Part shown: piece by piece, positions 1 through 7,568 of the stretch
Numbering within the stretch: position 1 is the first letter of the stretch
How the letters are laid out: the number at the start of each line of letters is the position of its first letter
NCBI GenBank assembly: GCA_963715455.1
Contig: OY970245.1
Span: 1,488,001 to 1,552,000, forward strand
Direction of reading: 5' to 3'
DNA length: 64,000 nucleotides
From: VRUE01 sp963715455
GTDB taxonomy: Bacteria; Actinomycetota; Thermoleophilia; Solirubrobacterales; 70-9
Notes under the pieces: model-generated
The model's input: only the letters and a program-made list of their open reading frames with translations
Database searches by the model: none
Told to the model about the DNA's origin: nothing
Program-made: the position numbers and the translations under genes

Positions 1-539
1 CCCCGACCCCGACCCCGGCGTCGACTCCTTCCCCGGCCGCCTCCGCAGAGGAGCCCTCGCGCCCGCGCCGCCGGCGCCGTCGTCGGCGCTTCGGTCGTAA
101 GAGCAAGGGCCTGCGGGTCCAGGATCTGCTGACCCCACCGCCTGGCCGCCAGGCGCTCGTCTACGGCGAGAACGCCGCCGCCTGCACCGCGCTGCTCCGC
201 GACGTCGCCAGTGAGCTTGCCGGCGCTTCCGAGGGCCCCGACCCGATCGCCCTGCTGGTCGACCCCAGCCCCGAGGAGCTGGCCGACTGGAAGCGGGAGG
301 CGCCGCAGGCGGAGATCGTCTCCGCCGGCCAGGCCCGCCACGCCAGCGACGCGCTGGCCCAGGCCTCGCGCCGCGCAGAGGGCGGCGAAGACGTGATCCT
401 CCTGGTCGACTCCCTAACCAAACTCGCCGAGTCCTTCGGCGACGCCGATGCGGCAAAGGCGATCTTCGACGGTGGCCTGGGGCTCGCCTCGGCCAGCGGC
501 TCACTCACCGTGGTCGCGGCGCTCGAGTGTCAGCAGTAG
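1..539 (+). CDS. Rho-like protein, C-terminal part, degenerate ATP site (5' end outside window)
   Basis: The reading frame is open from base 3 to the TAG at 537-539, giving about 178 residues; the start lies upstream. The first 30 residues are Pro/Ser/Thr-rich, then an Arg-rich run, as in the N-terminal linker of actinobacterial transcription terminator Rho. After that the order of blocks follows the Rho ATPase core: GLRVQDLL, then IALLVDPSPEELADW (Rho has a VLLVDERPEEVTDM-type block), then DVILLVDSLTKLAESF (Rho Walker B type LLDSITRLARA), then FDGGL and GSLTVVA. The P-loop position reads GENAAACTALL with no GK[ST], and the protein stops soon after the block that in Rho precedes the Q/R loops. 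It is therefore a Rho relative that probably cannot hydrolyse ATP. It could be a regulator or a decaying paralogue. Family placement is by eye only. Confidence 0.6.
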   Translation, partial: PTPTPASTPSPAASAEEPSRPRRRRRRRRFGRKSKGLRVQDLLTPPPGRQALVYGENAAACTALLRDVASELAGASEGPDPIALLVDPSPEELADWKREAPQAEIVSAGQARHASDALAQASRRAEGGEDVILLVDSLTKLAESFGDADAAKAIFDGGLGLASASGSLTVVAALECQQ

Positions 540-548
540 TTCGGCCAG

Positions 549-1028
549 CTAACGCCGATACGCAATCCGGCGCCAGGAGGGCTCTTTGGAGAGCTCGATC
601 AGCTCTGAGCTGCGGTCCGGCTGCACGTAGCCGAAGGTCTGGTTGCGCTCGTCGAAGACGATGTCGAGCTCACCCTCCTTGACGCGCTGGTCGAGCCAGG
701 CGCCGCGGAAGACGAGGCGGCGCAGCCAGTGGACGAGGCTGCGGTTGGCGGGGCCGACGAGGTCGTCCCAGTTCTCGTTGATGTGCTCGCCGAGGCGTGA
801 GCTGGGCTCGGCGATCTCGCCGCTGACCGTGAGGTCGAGCAGATCGTCGAGCTCTCCCTGGCTGAGGCCCTGGTCGACGAAGCCGAGTTTCACTGCGGCC
901 TGCTCGACGCGTTGGCCGAAGTCCTCCTCGTTGAAGGCGAAGCGCAGCTCGCCGTACTCGAGGACGTAATCGGAGCCAGACTCGTAGTTCCCTCTGCGGG
1001 TCGTTTTCTTATCCACGTTGAAGCCCAA
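549..1028 (-). CDS. hypothetical protein, 159 aa
   Basis: I do not recognise this protein. It is soluble and acidic with mixed charge, has no signal peptide or membrane segment, and ends convergently 9 bases from the Rho-like gene. The listed start is TTG at 1028; an in-frame GTG at 1016 would give 155 residues starting MDKKTTRRG and is equally possible. Clear third-position GC bias and a continuous frame support a real gene. No function is offered. Confidence 0.5.
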   Translation of the reverse strand: MGFNVDKKTTRRGNYESGSDYVLEYGELRFAFNEEDFGQRVEQAAVKLGFVDQGLSQGELDDLLDLTVSGEIAEPSSRLGEHINENWDDLVGPANRSLVHWLRRLVFRGAWLDQRVKEGELDIVFDERNQTFGYVQPDRSSELIELSKEPSWRRIAYRR

Positions 1029-1161
1029 TCCACTCTCGCAAGCCCTGCAAGAGCAGGTGCTGGATCATGCCGATCATCGTAGTCCTATGCCCGTGCGTGG
1101 CCGTGCCTGAATGAGCGTTTGCACCTGGGGCGAGTTTTGCCGCCTCCGGGCTTGACCCCAA

Positions 1162-1491
1162 GTGCGCGCTCGATCGTCCGCCAGGCGACTCGCCCACCTA
1201 CCGCTGACGACCGTCCTCGGTCGTGAGGTTCCCGTGGCGGCGACGCGGCTCGCCCGTTTGCTCGGCCTCGCCTATCTGGACCGCGAGCAGGCTGGCCCGG
1301 GACTGCTGATCCCGCGCTGCGCCAGCGTGCACACCTTCGGCATGCGCTTTTCGCTCGATCTCTTCTTCCTCGGCGCCGGAGAGGAGGTTCTCGCTGTCGA
1401 GCGCGCCGTCCCACCCCGGCGCTTGCGCACCCACCGCCGAGCTGTCGCGGTGCTGGAGCTGCCTCAGCCCTTCGAGAGCCCGTCGGGATGA
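1162..1491 (+). CDS. DUF192 family protein
   Basis: This 109-residue protein has the DUF192 core: GPGLLIPRCASVHTFGMRF followed by SLDLFFL, then VPPRRL and a C-terminal VLELP. The SVHTFGM block is the family hallmark. DUF192 proteins are small beta-barrel proteins of unknown role, often secreted; this one has no obvious signal peptide. The start (GTG 1162) is the most upstream one and may be too long at the N-terminus. Its 3' end overlaps the convergent gene at 1464-1751 by 28 bases. Confidence 0.7.
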   Translation: MRARSSARRLAHLPLTTVLGREVPVAATRLARLLGLAYLDREQAGPGLLIPRCASVHTFGMRFSLDLFFLGAGEEVLAVERAVPPRRLRTHRRAVAVLELPQPFESPSG

Positions 1492-1751
1492 GCGACGACG
1501 GTGTGCAGGTCGGCGCGTCGCGCCCGACAGCGCACCCTGGTGCCGGGCTCGATGCCACCCAGCTTCTCGGTCTCGATGCTCACCGCCAGCTCCCGTCCAG
1601 GCGCATCGGTGAGCAGGTTCGGGTACCCCTCGACGTCGTCGGCCGCCTCGACGGCGAGCACCACGTCGCTCATCTGGGCAACTCCCTCGCGCGGCTTGAT
1701 CTCACGCACGGTGCCTCCCAGCTCGGCCCAGTTCTCAATCGCTCGCACCAT
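1464..1751 (-). CDS. small hypothetical protein, last gene of the protease/ATP-grasp operon
   Basis: This encodes 95 residues, mostly beta-prone, with a run of small charged residues near the end (ETEKLGGIEPGTRVRCRARR). I do not recognise a family. It begins 17 bases inside the end of the ATP-grasp gene on the same strand, so it is probably translationally coupled to it. The convergent DUF192 gene overlaps its last 28 bases, which lowers certainty that both ends are correct. Confidence 0.5.
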   Translation of the reverse strand: MVRAIENWAELGGTVREIKPREGVAQMSDVVLAVEAADDVEGYPNLLTDAPGRELAVSIETEKLGGIEPGTRVRCRARRADLHTVVAHPDGLSKG

Positions 1752-2700
1752 CGTCGCCCTTCGAGTCTCCTTCCGCGGACCCGTCCTCGCCGCTCAGGTA
1801 CTCGACCAATGCCGCGGCGATCGGCTGCCCGCCGAGCCCTTCGTAGAAAGAATAGGCGGGGGAGGGGTTGACCTCGAAGCAGAACCACTGGCCGTCGGGA
1901 GTGCGGCGCAGGTCGACTCCGCAGACCGGCAGCTCGAGGGCGCGACTGAGGGTCAGGCAGCGTTCCTCGATCTCGGCCGGGAGGGAGCAGGGGCTCATCC
2001 GCACCTCCTGCTGGTCGCGCGCGGCGTAGCGATAGTCGGTGGCGGCCGACACGACCTCGGTGGCGTGGACCCCTTCGCCGACGACGTGGACCCGCACGTC
2101 GACGCCGGGGATCAGCGCCTGGAACTGGGTTGGAAGGTGGCGAACCCGCTCCAGGTCGCGGGCTCGCGAAGGCGTTAGGCGGCGCACGATCGAGCGGGCA
2201 GAGGAGATCGACTTGTAGATCACCTGGCCGTGCTCGGCGACGAAGCGGCGCACCTCGTCGGGGTCGTTGGTGACCGTCGTCGGTGGCACCTGCAGGCCGC
2301 AGGCGAGGATGCGCTGCGCCTGGTAGGGCTTGGAGATGTTGGAGGCGCTGGGGCCGAGACGGTTGGCGACCCTGCAGGGGGCCAGCTCGAGCCAGGCGAG
2401 TAGCGCGTGGAAGAGCGCCTGCGCCCGGGCGAGCTTCGCAGCGTCCGGGGGGTCGCCGACGTCGGGCAGGGAGCGTGGCTCGACGAGGCGCACGTAGGCG
2501 CCCGTGAAGCGATCCAGGTTCCAAGTCTCGCCGGGGCCGCGCAGCGCTCCGCTGGGTCGCCCTCCGTCCAGCTCGAGCTCCAGCGCCCAATCGTCCACCT
2601 GGCGCTGGTTGAGGACCACGTGTGGGACGCCGCCCTGCTCGGCCGCTGCCACGGCCCTGGCGAGCGGCCCTTCGGAGGGAATGCCGCAGAGCAGGATCAA
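1735..2700 (-). CDS. RimK/graspetide-type ATP-grasp ligase
   Basis: This is a probable ATP-dependent carboxylate-amine or carboxylate-alcohol ligase of 321 residues. The start is the TTG at 2700, whose bases overlap the TGA (2699-2697) of the upstream gene; the frame is open further upstream, but that part is a shadow of the neighbour. Blocks in order: an N-terminal Rossmann-like strand (ILLCGIPSEG); the lid entry SNISKPYQAQRIL (K124); the ATP-binding lysine in VIYKSISSA (K163); the DVRVHVVG strand; and the metal-binding D263...E276, N278 in GVDL...FCFEVNPSPAYSFYE. The NPSP-[FY]-SxYE ending is typical of ATP-grasp enzymes that modify ribosomal peptides. Its neighbours are an unknown 243-residue protein and an M6-type protease, so the substrate may be a protein made in the same operon (inference). 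Confidence 0.8.
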   Translation of the reverse strand: MILLCGIPSEGPLARAVAAAEQGGVPHVVLNQRQVDDWALELELDGGRPSGALRGPGETWNLDRFTGAYVRLVEPRSLPDVGDPPDAAKLARAQALFHALLAWLELAPCRVANRLGPSASNISKPYQAQRILACGLQVPPTTVTNDPDEVRRFVAEHGQVIYKSISSARSIVRRLTPSRARDLERVRHLPTQFQALIPGVDVRVHVVGEGVHATEVVSAATDYRYAARDQQEVRMSPCSLPAEIEERCLTLSRALELPVCGVDLRRTPDGQWFCFEVNPSPAYSFYEGLGGQPIAAALVEYLSGEDGSAEGDSKGDDGASD

Positions 2701-3428
2701 GCCGCTTCCCCGGTCAGCAGCTCGGCCACCGCAGCGGCGCCCTCGTCGCCGAGGCTGGGCGCTGCCTCCGCGCCGCAGAAGGCGCTGGCCTCCGCGGCTG
2801 GCGACGCGGCGAAGCGCACCCCCAGCACCGGGCAGGCGACCCTGCGCGCCAGGCGGACGCAGGCGCTGCCCTCGGTCTCGCTCTCCGCGCCGAAGGTCCG
2901 CTCGCCGACGACGAGCACCCTGCGCTCCGCCCCGCCTGCCGGCTCCGGCCTGGGCTCCTCTTCTGTCGCGGGCGCTCCGAGGCGGAGGCGGCTGGTGCGC
3001 AGCCCCGATTCCGCCGCGCGGGCCTGCCACTCGACCGGGCTCAGGGCCGGCCCGCTCAGCCCGCTAGGCGCGGGCGGGTTGAGCAGCGGGCACTCGAGGC
3101 TCGCCAGCCAGCTGAGCAGCAGCGCGTAGCCCTCCATCGCCGCGTAGTCGCGATCGGCCTGCAGAGCGTCGTGAAACTGCGGCGGCAGGCCGTGGCTCAG
3201 CCGGCAGACGACGCCGAGCAGTTCGCGCGAGTCGAGCAGGGGGCGACCGGCGCAGGCGATCTCGGTCTCGACGCCCGCCGCGCCGAGCCGGTGGGTGAAG
3301 CGCGAGTCGAGGAGCAGCTCGTCGGCCCAGATCAGCTCGACATCCGCAGCAGGGGCACGCCGCTCCAGCTCCTCTACCACCAGTTTCGCGTCCGTGTCCC
3401 CGCGGTGGGCGAGGACGGCGTAGGGCAC
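2697..3428 (-). CDS. unknown protein, possible partner of the ATP-grasp ligase
   Basis: The product has 243 residues. The middle (about residues 92-143) reads DRDYAAMEGYALLLSWLASL, CPLLNPP, LSGPALS and EW, a pattern I associate with the pre-ATP-grasp half of two-part ligases (a helical DR-YA-E-ALL block, then a conserved proline-rich turn). There is no ATP-binding lysine pair or NxxP metal motif, so it would not be catalytic by itself. The C-terminal 100 residues are Ala/Glu-rich and poorly conserved in character. It starts 5 bases after the protease gene ends and overlaps the ATP-grasp start, a tight operon. Function is unknown; the pairing is inferred from context. Confidence 0.6.
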   Translation of the reverse strand: MPYAVLAHRGDTDAKLVVEELERRAPAADVELIWADELLLDSRFTHRLGAAGVETEIACAGRPLLDSRELLGVVCRLSHGLPPQFHDALQADRDYAAMEGYALLLSWLASLECPLLNPPAPSGLSGPALSPVEWQARAAESGLRTSRLRLGAPATEEEPRPEPAGGAERRVLVVGERTFGAESETEGSACVRLARRVACPVLGVRFAASPAAEASAFCGAEAAPSLGDEGAAAVAELLTGEAA

Positions 3429-3433
3429 GGCTC

Positions 3434-5299
3434 TCAGCCGAGCGCCGGGGGCACGTCCAGCAGACGCTTCTCGAGCGGACTGTCGATCCGCTCCTGGTCC
3501 TTCTCTTTGACGTCACCCTCTGCCGCGAAGGCGCCGCCGCTGAGGTCGGGGCGCAGCTCGGAGGAGATGAACGGCTGGGCCTGACCCAGTCGCGCCTCGA
3601 CCGCCGCGAGGCGCGCTTCCAGCCCGGCCAGCGAGGTCGCGTCCCCGGAGGGCGGCCCGAACGGCAGGCCGGGTTTCTTGTAGCGGGGCTCATCGATTAA
3701 CAGCCTGTCGTGGAACGACTTATTGACGATCCACTCGTCGGGTACATCCTTCTCATCCTTGGTGAGGAACATCTTCTCGCTGCGGGGTGTGTCGGTCTCC
3801 AGCATCTGGGCGATCAGGTCGTCGATCAGTTTGGACTTGGTGGTGATCCCCGCTCGGCCCGCTTTGTCGGCGAGCGGGACCTGTTGCCGGACGCTGAAGC
3901 GGGCGGTCATCGTCGGGCTCGAGTCGGAAATCTCGGTCACCGCCACGCCGGTGTCGGAGCCGGCGTAGGACTTGGAGCTGGGCGCCGAGGCGAAGCCGAA
4001 GCTGCGATTTCCGGTCGATCCCGGGAAGGGGTCGCCGGGGTCGCCCTGGTTGGCACGTGTCTCCAGGTCGCGTTTCCCATCGGCCTGCACGATGGCCACC
4101 TTCGGATGGTCCTCATTGGTGTTGGTGGCCACCGCATCGTCGATGCGGGAGATCAGCAGGCCGTCGCCGGGGATGTGGTCGTCGAAGCCGCTTCGCTGGC
4201 GGTTCTCGACCAGGAAGTACTCCTGGCTCGCCTGGCCGTCGGCCCAGAGGCGGTGGACGGTGTGGCTGTCCTTGACGTCGCTGATGACGACGCTGCCGTT
4301 CGCGGTCTGGTTGGCGACCGTCACCCAGCCCTGCCCCGCCTTGCACCAGGCCGAGGGGTGGGAAGGCCGGTCACCTCCTTTGCCGTTCCAGCTGCCGGAG
4401 GCCATCAGGCACCAGTCGCCGATGCCTTCCGAGGATTCGTCGGTGTCGTAGAGGTCCGGCCAGCCGAAGAGCAGGTGGCCCAGCTCGTGGGCGCAGACGC
4501 CGATCTTGGCATCCTCGGGAATCGTCAGGTAGCCGTAGACCCTGGTCGCGTCGGTGACGTACTCCTCGCCTTCCATGACCCACTTGTGGGACCAGATGTC
4601 ACCTTTGTTGAGCGTCACCTCCGCTCCGCTGCCGGCGTGGACGACGATGAAGGCGTCCACGTAACCGTTGTTGTCGTTGTCGTAGGGGCTGAAGTCGACT
4701 TTCGCGTCGGCAGCTTCGACGGCGTGGCGAGCCATCGTCCGCGCGCTGGGGAGGACCTTGCCCATGCCTGCCTCTCCATTGGCGTAAGTGGTGATCTTCT
4801 CGGGCAGCCGGAAGGGCCCAACGACCTCACCCTGGATGTCGATCAGGCCGTGGGTCACCTCTTTGTAGTACTCGCGCACGCTGCCGGTGGCCATCTCGCC
4901 CTGTGAGAAGAAGAGCTTCTCGAAGTTGGCCTTGGTCGCGCTGGCCATTTTCTTGTCGCTGAAATCGACGAGGACGACGATCACCCTGACCGGCCCACGC
5001 AGCGGGGCGCGGTCGGCGGCGGCGCTGCGGATCACCGACGGCGGCGTGCCCAGCGGGAACTTGGTCCCCGGCACGATCAGACCGTCATTGAGGCCGAAGG
5101 TAAGGGGAGAGCGAGCTCGGATCTGCGCCGCGGCGGGCAGCGATTTCAAGCCCTTGCTGGCCTTCTCCAGCTCCTTGGCGATGCGCTTGCGGGCGTCGGG
5201 CGCCGGGGCCACCATGCAGCGCTCGCCGTCGTCGCTGGCTGCCGCTGCGGCATAGATGGTCTGTACGTGGTCGAGCAGCGAGGACGTGTCTTGTGCCAT
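3434..5299 (-). CDS. M6-family metalloprotease without signal peptide, long C-terminal tail
   Basis: This 621-residue protein has a zinc protease core of the immune-inhibitor-A (M6) type. Visible blocks: GPVRVIVVLVDFSD (about 102-115), VREYYKEVTHG (141-151), DNDNNGYVDAFIVVHAGSG (about 207-225), and the zinc site HELGHLLFGWPDLYD with HELGH at 271-275. M6 enzymes are normally secreted, yet the N-terminus (MAQDTSSLLD...) is hydrophilic with no signal peptide or lipobox. After the catalytic and beta domains the last ~130 residues look unstructured, with a short coiled coil (LAGLEARLAAVEARLGQ) followed by PFISSELRPDLSGGAF at about 576-591 and a highly charged end. An SD-like GGAGG precedes ATG 5299. 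It is the first gene of a four-gene operon with an ATP-grasp ligase, which may modify this tail (inference). Confidence 0.8.
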   Translation of the reverse strand: MAQDTSSLLDHVQTIYAAAAASDDGERCMVAPAPDARKRIAKELEKASKGLKSLPAAAQIRARSPLTFGLNDGLIVPGTKFPLGTPPSVIRSAAADRAPLRGPVRVIVVLVDFSDKKMASATKANFEKLFFSQGEMATGSVREYYKEVTHGLIDIQGEVVGPFRLPEKITTYANGEAGMGKVLPSARTMARHAVEAADAKVDFSPYDNDNNGYVDAFIVVHAGSGAEVTLNKGDIWSHKWVMEGEEYVTDATRVYGYLTIPEDAKIGVCAHELGHLLFGWPDLYDTDESSEGIGDWCLMASGSWNGKGGDRPSHPSAWCKAGQGWVTVANQTANGSVVISDVKDSHTVHRLWADGQASQEYFLVENRQRSGFDDHIPGDGLLISRIDDAVATNTNEDHPKVAIVQADGKRDLETRANQGDPGDPFPGSTGNRSFGFASAPSSKSYAGSDTGVAVTEISDSSPTMTARFSVRQQVPLADKAGRAGITTKSKLIDDLIAQMLETDTPRSEKMFLTKDEKDVPDEWIVNKSFHDRLLIDEPRYKKPGLPFGPPSGDATSLAGLEARLAAVEARLGQAQPFISSELRPDLSGGAFAAEGDVKEKDQERIDSPLEKRLLDVPPALG

Positions 5300-5476
5300 C
5301 GGGCGCCTCCAAGCGTCTTCGGGATCTGGTGAGGACGGCGCCGGAAGTGTGTTTTAGGGCCGCCTGGTGGCGGAACATATCTCAATTAGTTTTATTTTTC
5401 TTTAGTAACAAAGCGAAACAGCGGGTGGGCAGGGTGAAGGGGGGAGAGTTTTCGCTCGCCACTCCTTAGAGGGCGC

Positions 5477-6190
5477 ATGCTTCCCGAGCGCCGCGAGATC
5501 GCCAACCTGGTCGTCTGCGAGGACGACGCGCCGACCCTGGAGATGCTCTGCGACCACCTGGCAGCGGATCGCTTCGGCGTGTTGCCGGCACCAAGCGCTT
5601 CAGACGCCCTGCGCCTCTGCCGCTACAACAATCCGGACCTGCTGTTGCTTGACCTGGGCCTGCCGGATGCTTCCGGGCTCGACGTGCTGCGCGAGATCCG
5701 CGATGCCGACGGGGTGAACTCGCGCTTCGATCCGAGCCTGCCGGTGATCATTCTCACCGGTCGCGGCGCCGACGCCGACCGCGTGCGCGGCCTCGACTTC
5801 GGTGCTGACGATCTCGTTGTGAAGCCCTTCCATTACCCGGAGCTGCGGGCGCGGATCGGAGCGGTCTTGCGTCGCGGTCTGATCAGTCACGAAGGGCCCT
5901 GTCGGGTGGGGGAGATCGTCATCGACCCGGCGCGGCGCAAAGCCTGGGTGGGCCAGCGGGAGGTGTCCCTCTCCAATAAGGAGTTTGGTCTGCTGCGCGT
6001 GCTGTCGAGCGAGCCCTCGCGGGTCTTTACCAAGCGCGAGTTGCTCGAAGCCGTCTGGGGCTATCGCAGCCCGGCGCGCACCCGGACGCTCGATTCCCAT
6101 GCCAGTCGTCTGAGGCGCAAACTCGATCCCGAGCACGGTCGCTTTGTGGTCAATGCCTGGGGCTACGGATACAGGTTGGTCGACGGGTGA
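5477..6190 (+). CDS. OmpR/PhoB-type response regulator
   Basis: A 237-residue transcription factor with an N-terminal receiver domain (acidic pocket E15-D16-D17, phospho-acceptor D59 in LLLLDLGLPDASG, switch Thr in ILTG, Lys in VVKPF) and a C-terminal winged helix (KEFGLLRVL ... FTKRELLEAVWGY ... RLRRKLD ... GYGYRL). Its TGA overlaps the GTG of the kinase gene (GTGA), so the two are coupled. It lies just upstream of Tad pilus genes in one apparent transcript, which suggests control of pilus expression or of the operon itself (inference). Confidence 0.92.
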   Translation: MLPERREIANLVVCEDDAPTLEMLCDHLAADRFGVLPAPSASDALRLCRYNNPDLLLLDLGLPDASGLDVLREIRDADGVNSRFDPSLPVIILTGRGADADRVRGLDFGADDLVVKPFHYPELRARIGAVLRRGLISHEGPCRVGEIVIDPARRKAWVGQREVSLSNKEFGLLRVLSSEPSRVFTKRELLEAVWGYRSPARTRTLDSHASRLRRKLDPEHGRFVVNAWGYGYRLVDG

Positions 6191-6921
6191 CCGAGGTGGC
6201 GCAGATCGTCACCGGCTGGCCGTTTGCCGTCTCGATGGCGGCCGCGGCGGCCGTGCAAGGGATGCGTTCCGGCCGGCGCCGACTGGCGCTCAACGAGGCA
6301 TTGCACGAGCTGCGCCGCCCGCTGCAGGCAGTCGCTCTGGCCGTGGGGCCACAGCTTGCCGCGGCGGGGGACGGCGACGATCCGATCGAGCAGGCTGCTG
6401 CGGCGCTAGAGCGACTCGACCGGGAGATCAACGGTGGCTCGCCCTCGCCGGCCTGGGGACAGGTAGACGGCTACGCGTTGGTCAGGGCGGCGGTGAGCCG
6501 CTGGCAGGCGCGGACGCGGCTGGCTGACGCCGCGCTGGAGCTGCGCTGGAACGCCGGCCGGGCAGTCGTCAGCGGCGATCGCGCGGCGCTCGCCCGCGTC
6601 CTCGACAACCTGATCGTCAACGCGATCGAGCACGGCGGTCCGACGATCGTCGTCGCCGCGCGCCTCAGGCAGGGGCACCTGAGAGTTGCTGTTGTCGACT
6701 CCGGACAGGCGTTGCGGCCCCGCTCGCGGCGCAATAGCCCGGCCGAGGTGCTCGCCCGTCTCTCGGGCCGCCAGCGGCATGGGCACGGCCTGACAGTTGT
6801 GCGGCGCATCGTCTCGGCACACGGCGGTCGCTTTGCCCTGCACCGCTCGCCGCAGGGCTCGCTTGCCGTGATCGAGCTGCCCCTCGCCGATGCCGAGCAG
6901 GTGGGGGAGCTGGCGGCGTGA
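6187..6921 (+). CDS. sensor histidine kinase, short, no sensor domain
   Basis: The product has 244 residues. A weak hydrophobic stretch (FAVSMAAAAAVQG, 13-25) is followed directly by the phospho-acceptor helix with H40 in LHELRRPLQ, then an HATPase_c domain: N-box NLIVNAIEHG (141-150, N145), G1 DSGQA, G2 GHGL (199-202). There is no periplasmic sensor, PAS or HAMP domain, so input must come through partner proteins or the cytosol. It overlaps the regulator gene upstream and the CpaB-like gene downstream by 4 bases each. Confidence 0.85.
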   Translation: MTEVAQIVTGWPFAVSMAAAAAVQGMRSGRRRLALNEALHELRRPLQAVALAVGPQLAAAGDGDDPIEQAAAALERLDREINGGSPSPAWGQVDGYALVRAAVSRWQARTRLADAALELRWNAGRAVVSGDRAALARVLDNLIVNAIEHGGPTIVVAARLRQGHLRVAVVDSGQALRPRSRRNSPAEVLARLSGRQRHGHGLTVVRRIVSAHGGRFALHRSPQGSLAVIELPLADAEQVGELAA

Positions 6922-7568
6922 GCCGTCGCGTCAGAGCGATCGCCTTCCTCGCTCTGGCCCTGCTCGCCGCAGTGCTTGCGGCAGCGATCGCCGACGGCTA
7001 TGGAGCGAGCGTCGTCCGCGGGTATGGCCCACTACGCCCAGTTGTGGTTGCCGCACGCGTCCTGCGGGCCAAGGAGCCGCTGGGGCCGGGGGAGCTCGCC
7101 GAGGCGTTGGCGACGCGACGCGTGCCCAGTCGCTTCGTGCCCAGCGGTGCTCTCTTCGCGACGGAGGAAGCGCTTGGCTTGGCGCCGGCCGCGGCGATCC
7201 CTGTCGGCTCCTACCTGCTCGCCGCGCAGCTGCGCCCGCCTCGGGCAGAGCGGCCCACCGGGCGCATGCTGGGCGGCGACCGGCGGCCGGTCGAGATCAA
7301 CGTGAGCGGCGCGGAAGCGCTGCTCGCTGCCGGCCCGGCACCGGGCGCGACGAAGGTCGACGTGGTGGTGACGAGTGAACCGAGCGGCGACGACCCTGGT
7401 CGCACCTACGTCGCCGCTGCGGGAGTGCCGCTGCTCGGCCTCGGCCCGGGGGCGGACGGTCCCGGTGGGGTCACGGCCGCGACCCTGGGGCTGACCAGGC
7501 GCCAGGCGCTGCGCTTGATCGCCGCCGAAAGCTTTGCTCGCAAGCTGACCCTGCTGCCGGGAAGTTGA
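6918..7568 (+). CDS. SAF-domain protein, CpaB/RcpC-like pilus assembly protein
   Basis: This 216-residue protein has an N-terminal membrane anchor (about 7-26, AIAFLALALLAAVLAAAIA) and an SAF-like domain: VVVAARVLRAKEPLGPGEL, ATRRVPSRFVPSGAL, IPVGSYLLAAQL. CpaB/RcpC proteins are periplasmic components of Tad (Flp) pilus secretion. The start GTG overlaps the kinase stop and the stop abuts the cpaF start, so it is embedded in the Tad operon. It is shorter than typical CpaB and the second half is variable. Confidence 0.7.
   Translation: MSRRVRAIAFLALALLAAVLAAAIADGYGASVVRGYGPLRPVVVAARVLRAKEPLGPGELAEALATRRVPSRFVPSGALFATEEALGLAPAAAIPVGSYLLAAQLRPPRAERPTGRMLGGDRRPVEINVSGAEALLAAGPAPGATKVDVVVTSEPSGDDPGRTYVAAAGVPLLGLGPGADGPGGVTAATLGLTRRQALRLIAAESFARKLTLLPGS

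Noticed and set aside
2701..3030. Upstream extension of the ATP-grasp frame
   Set aside because: It is Arg/Gly-rich shadow sequence of the overlapping 243-aa gene; the TTG at 2700 overlaps that gene's stop and begins right at the first conserved strand.
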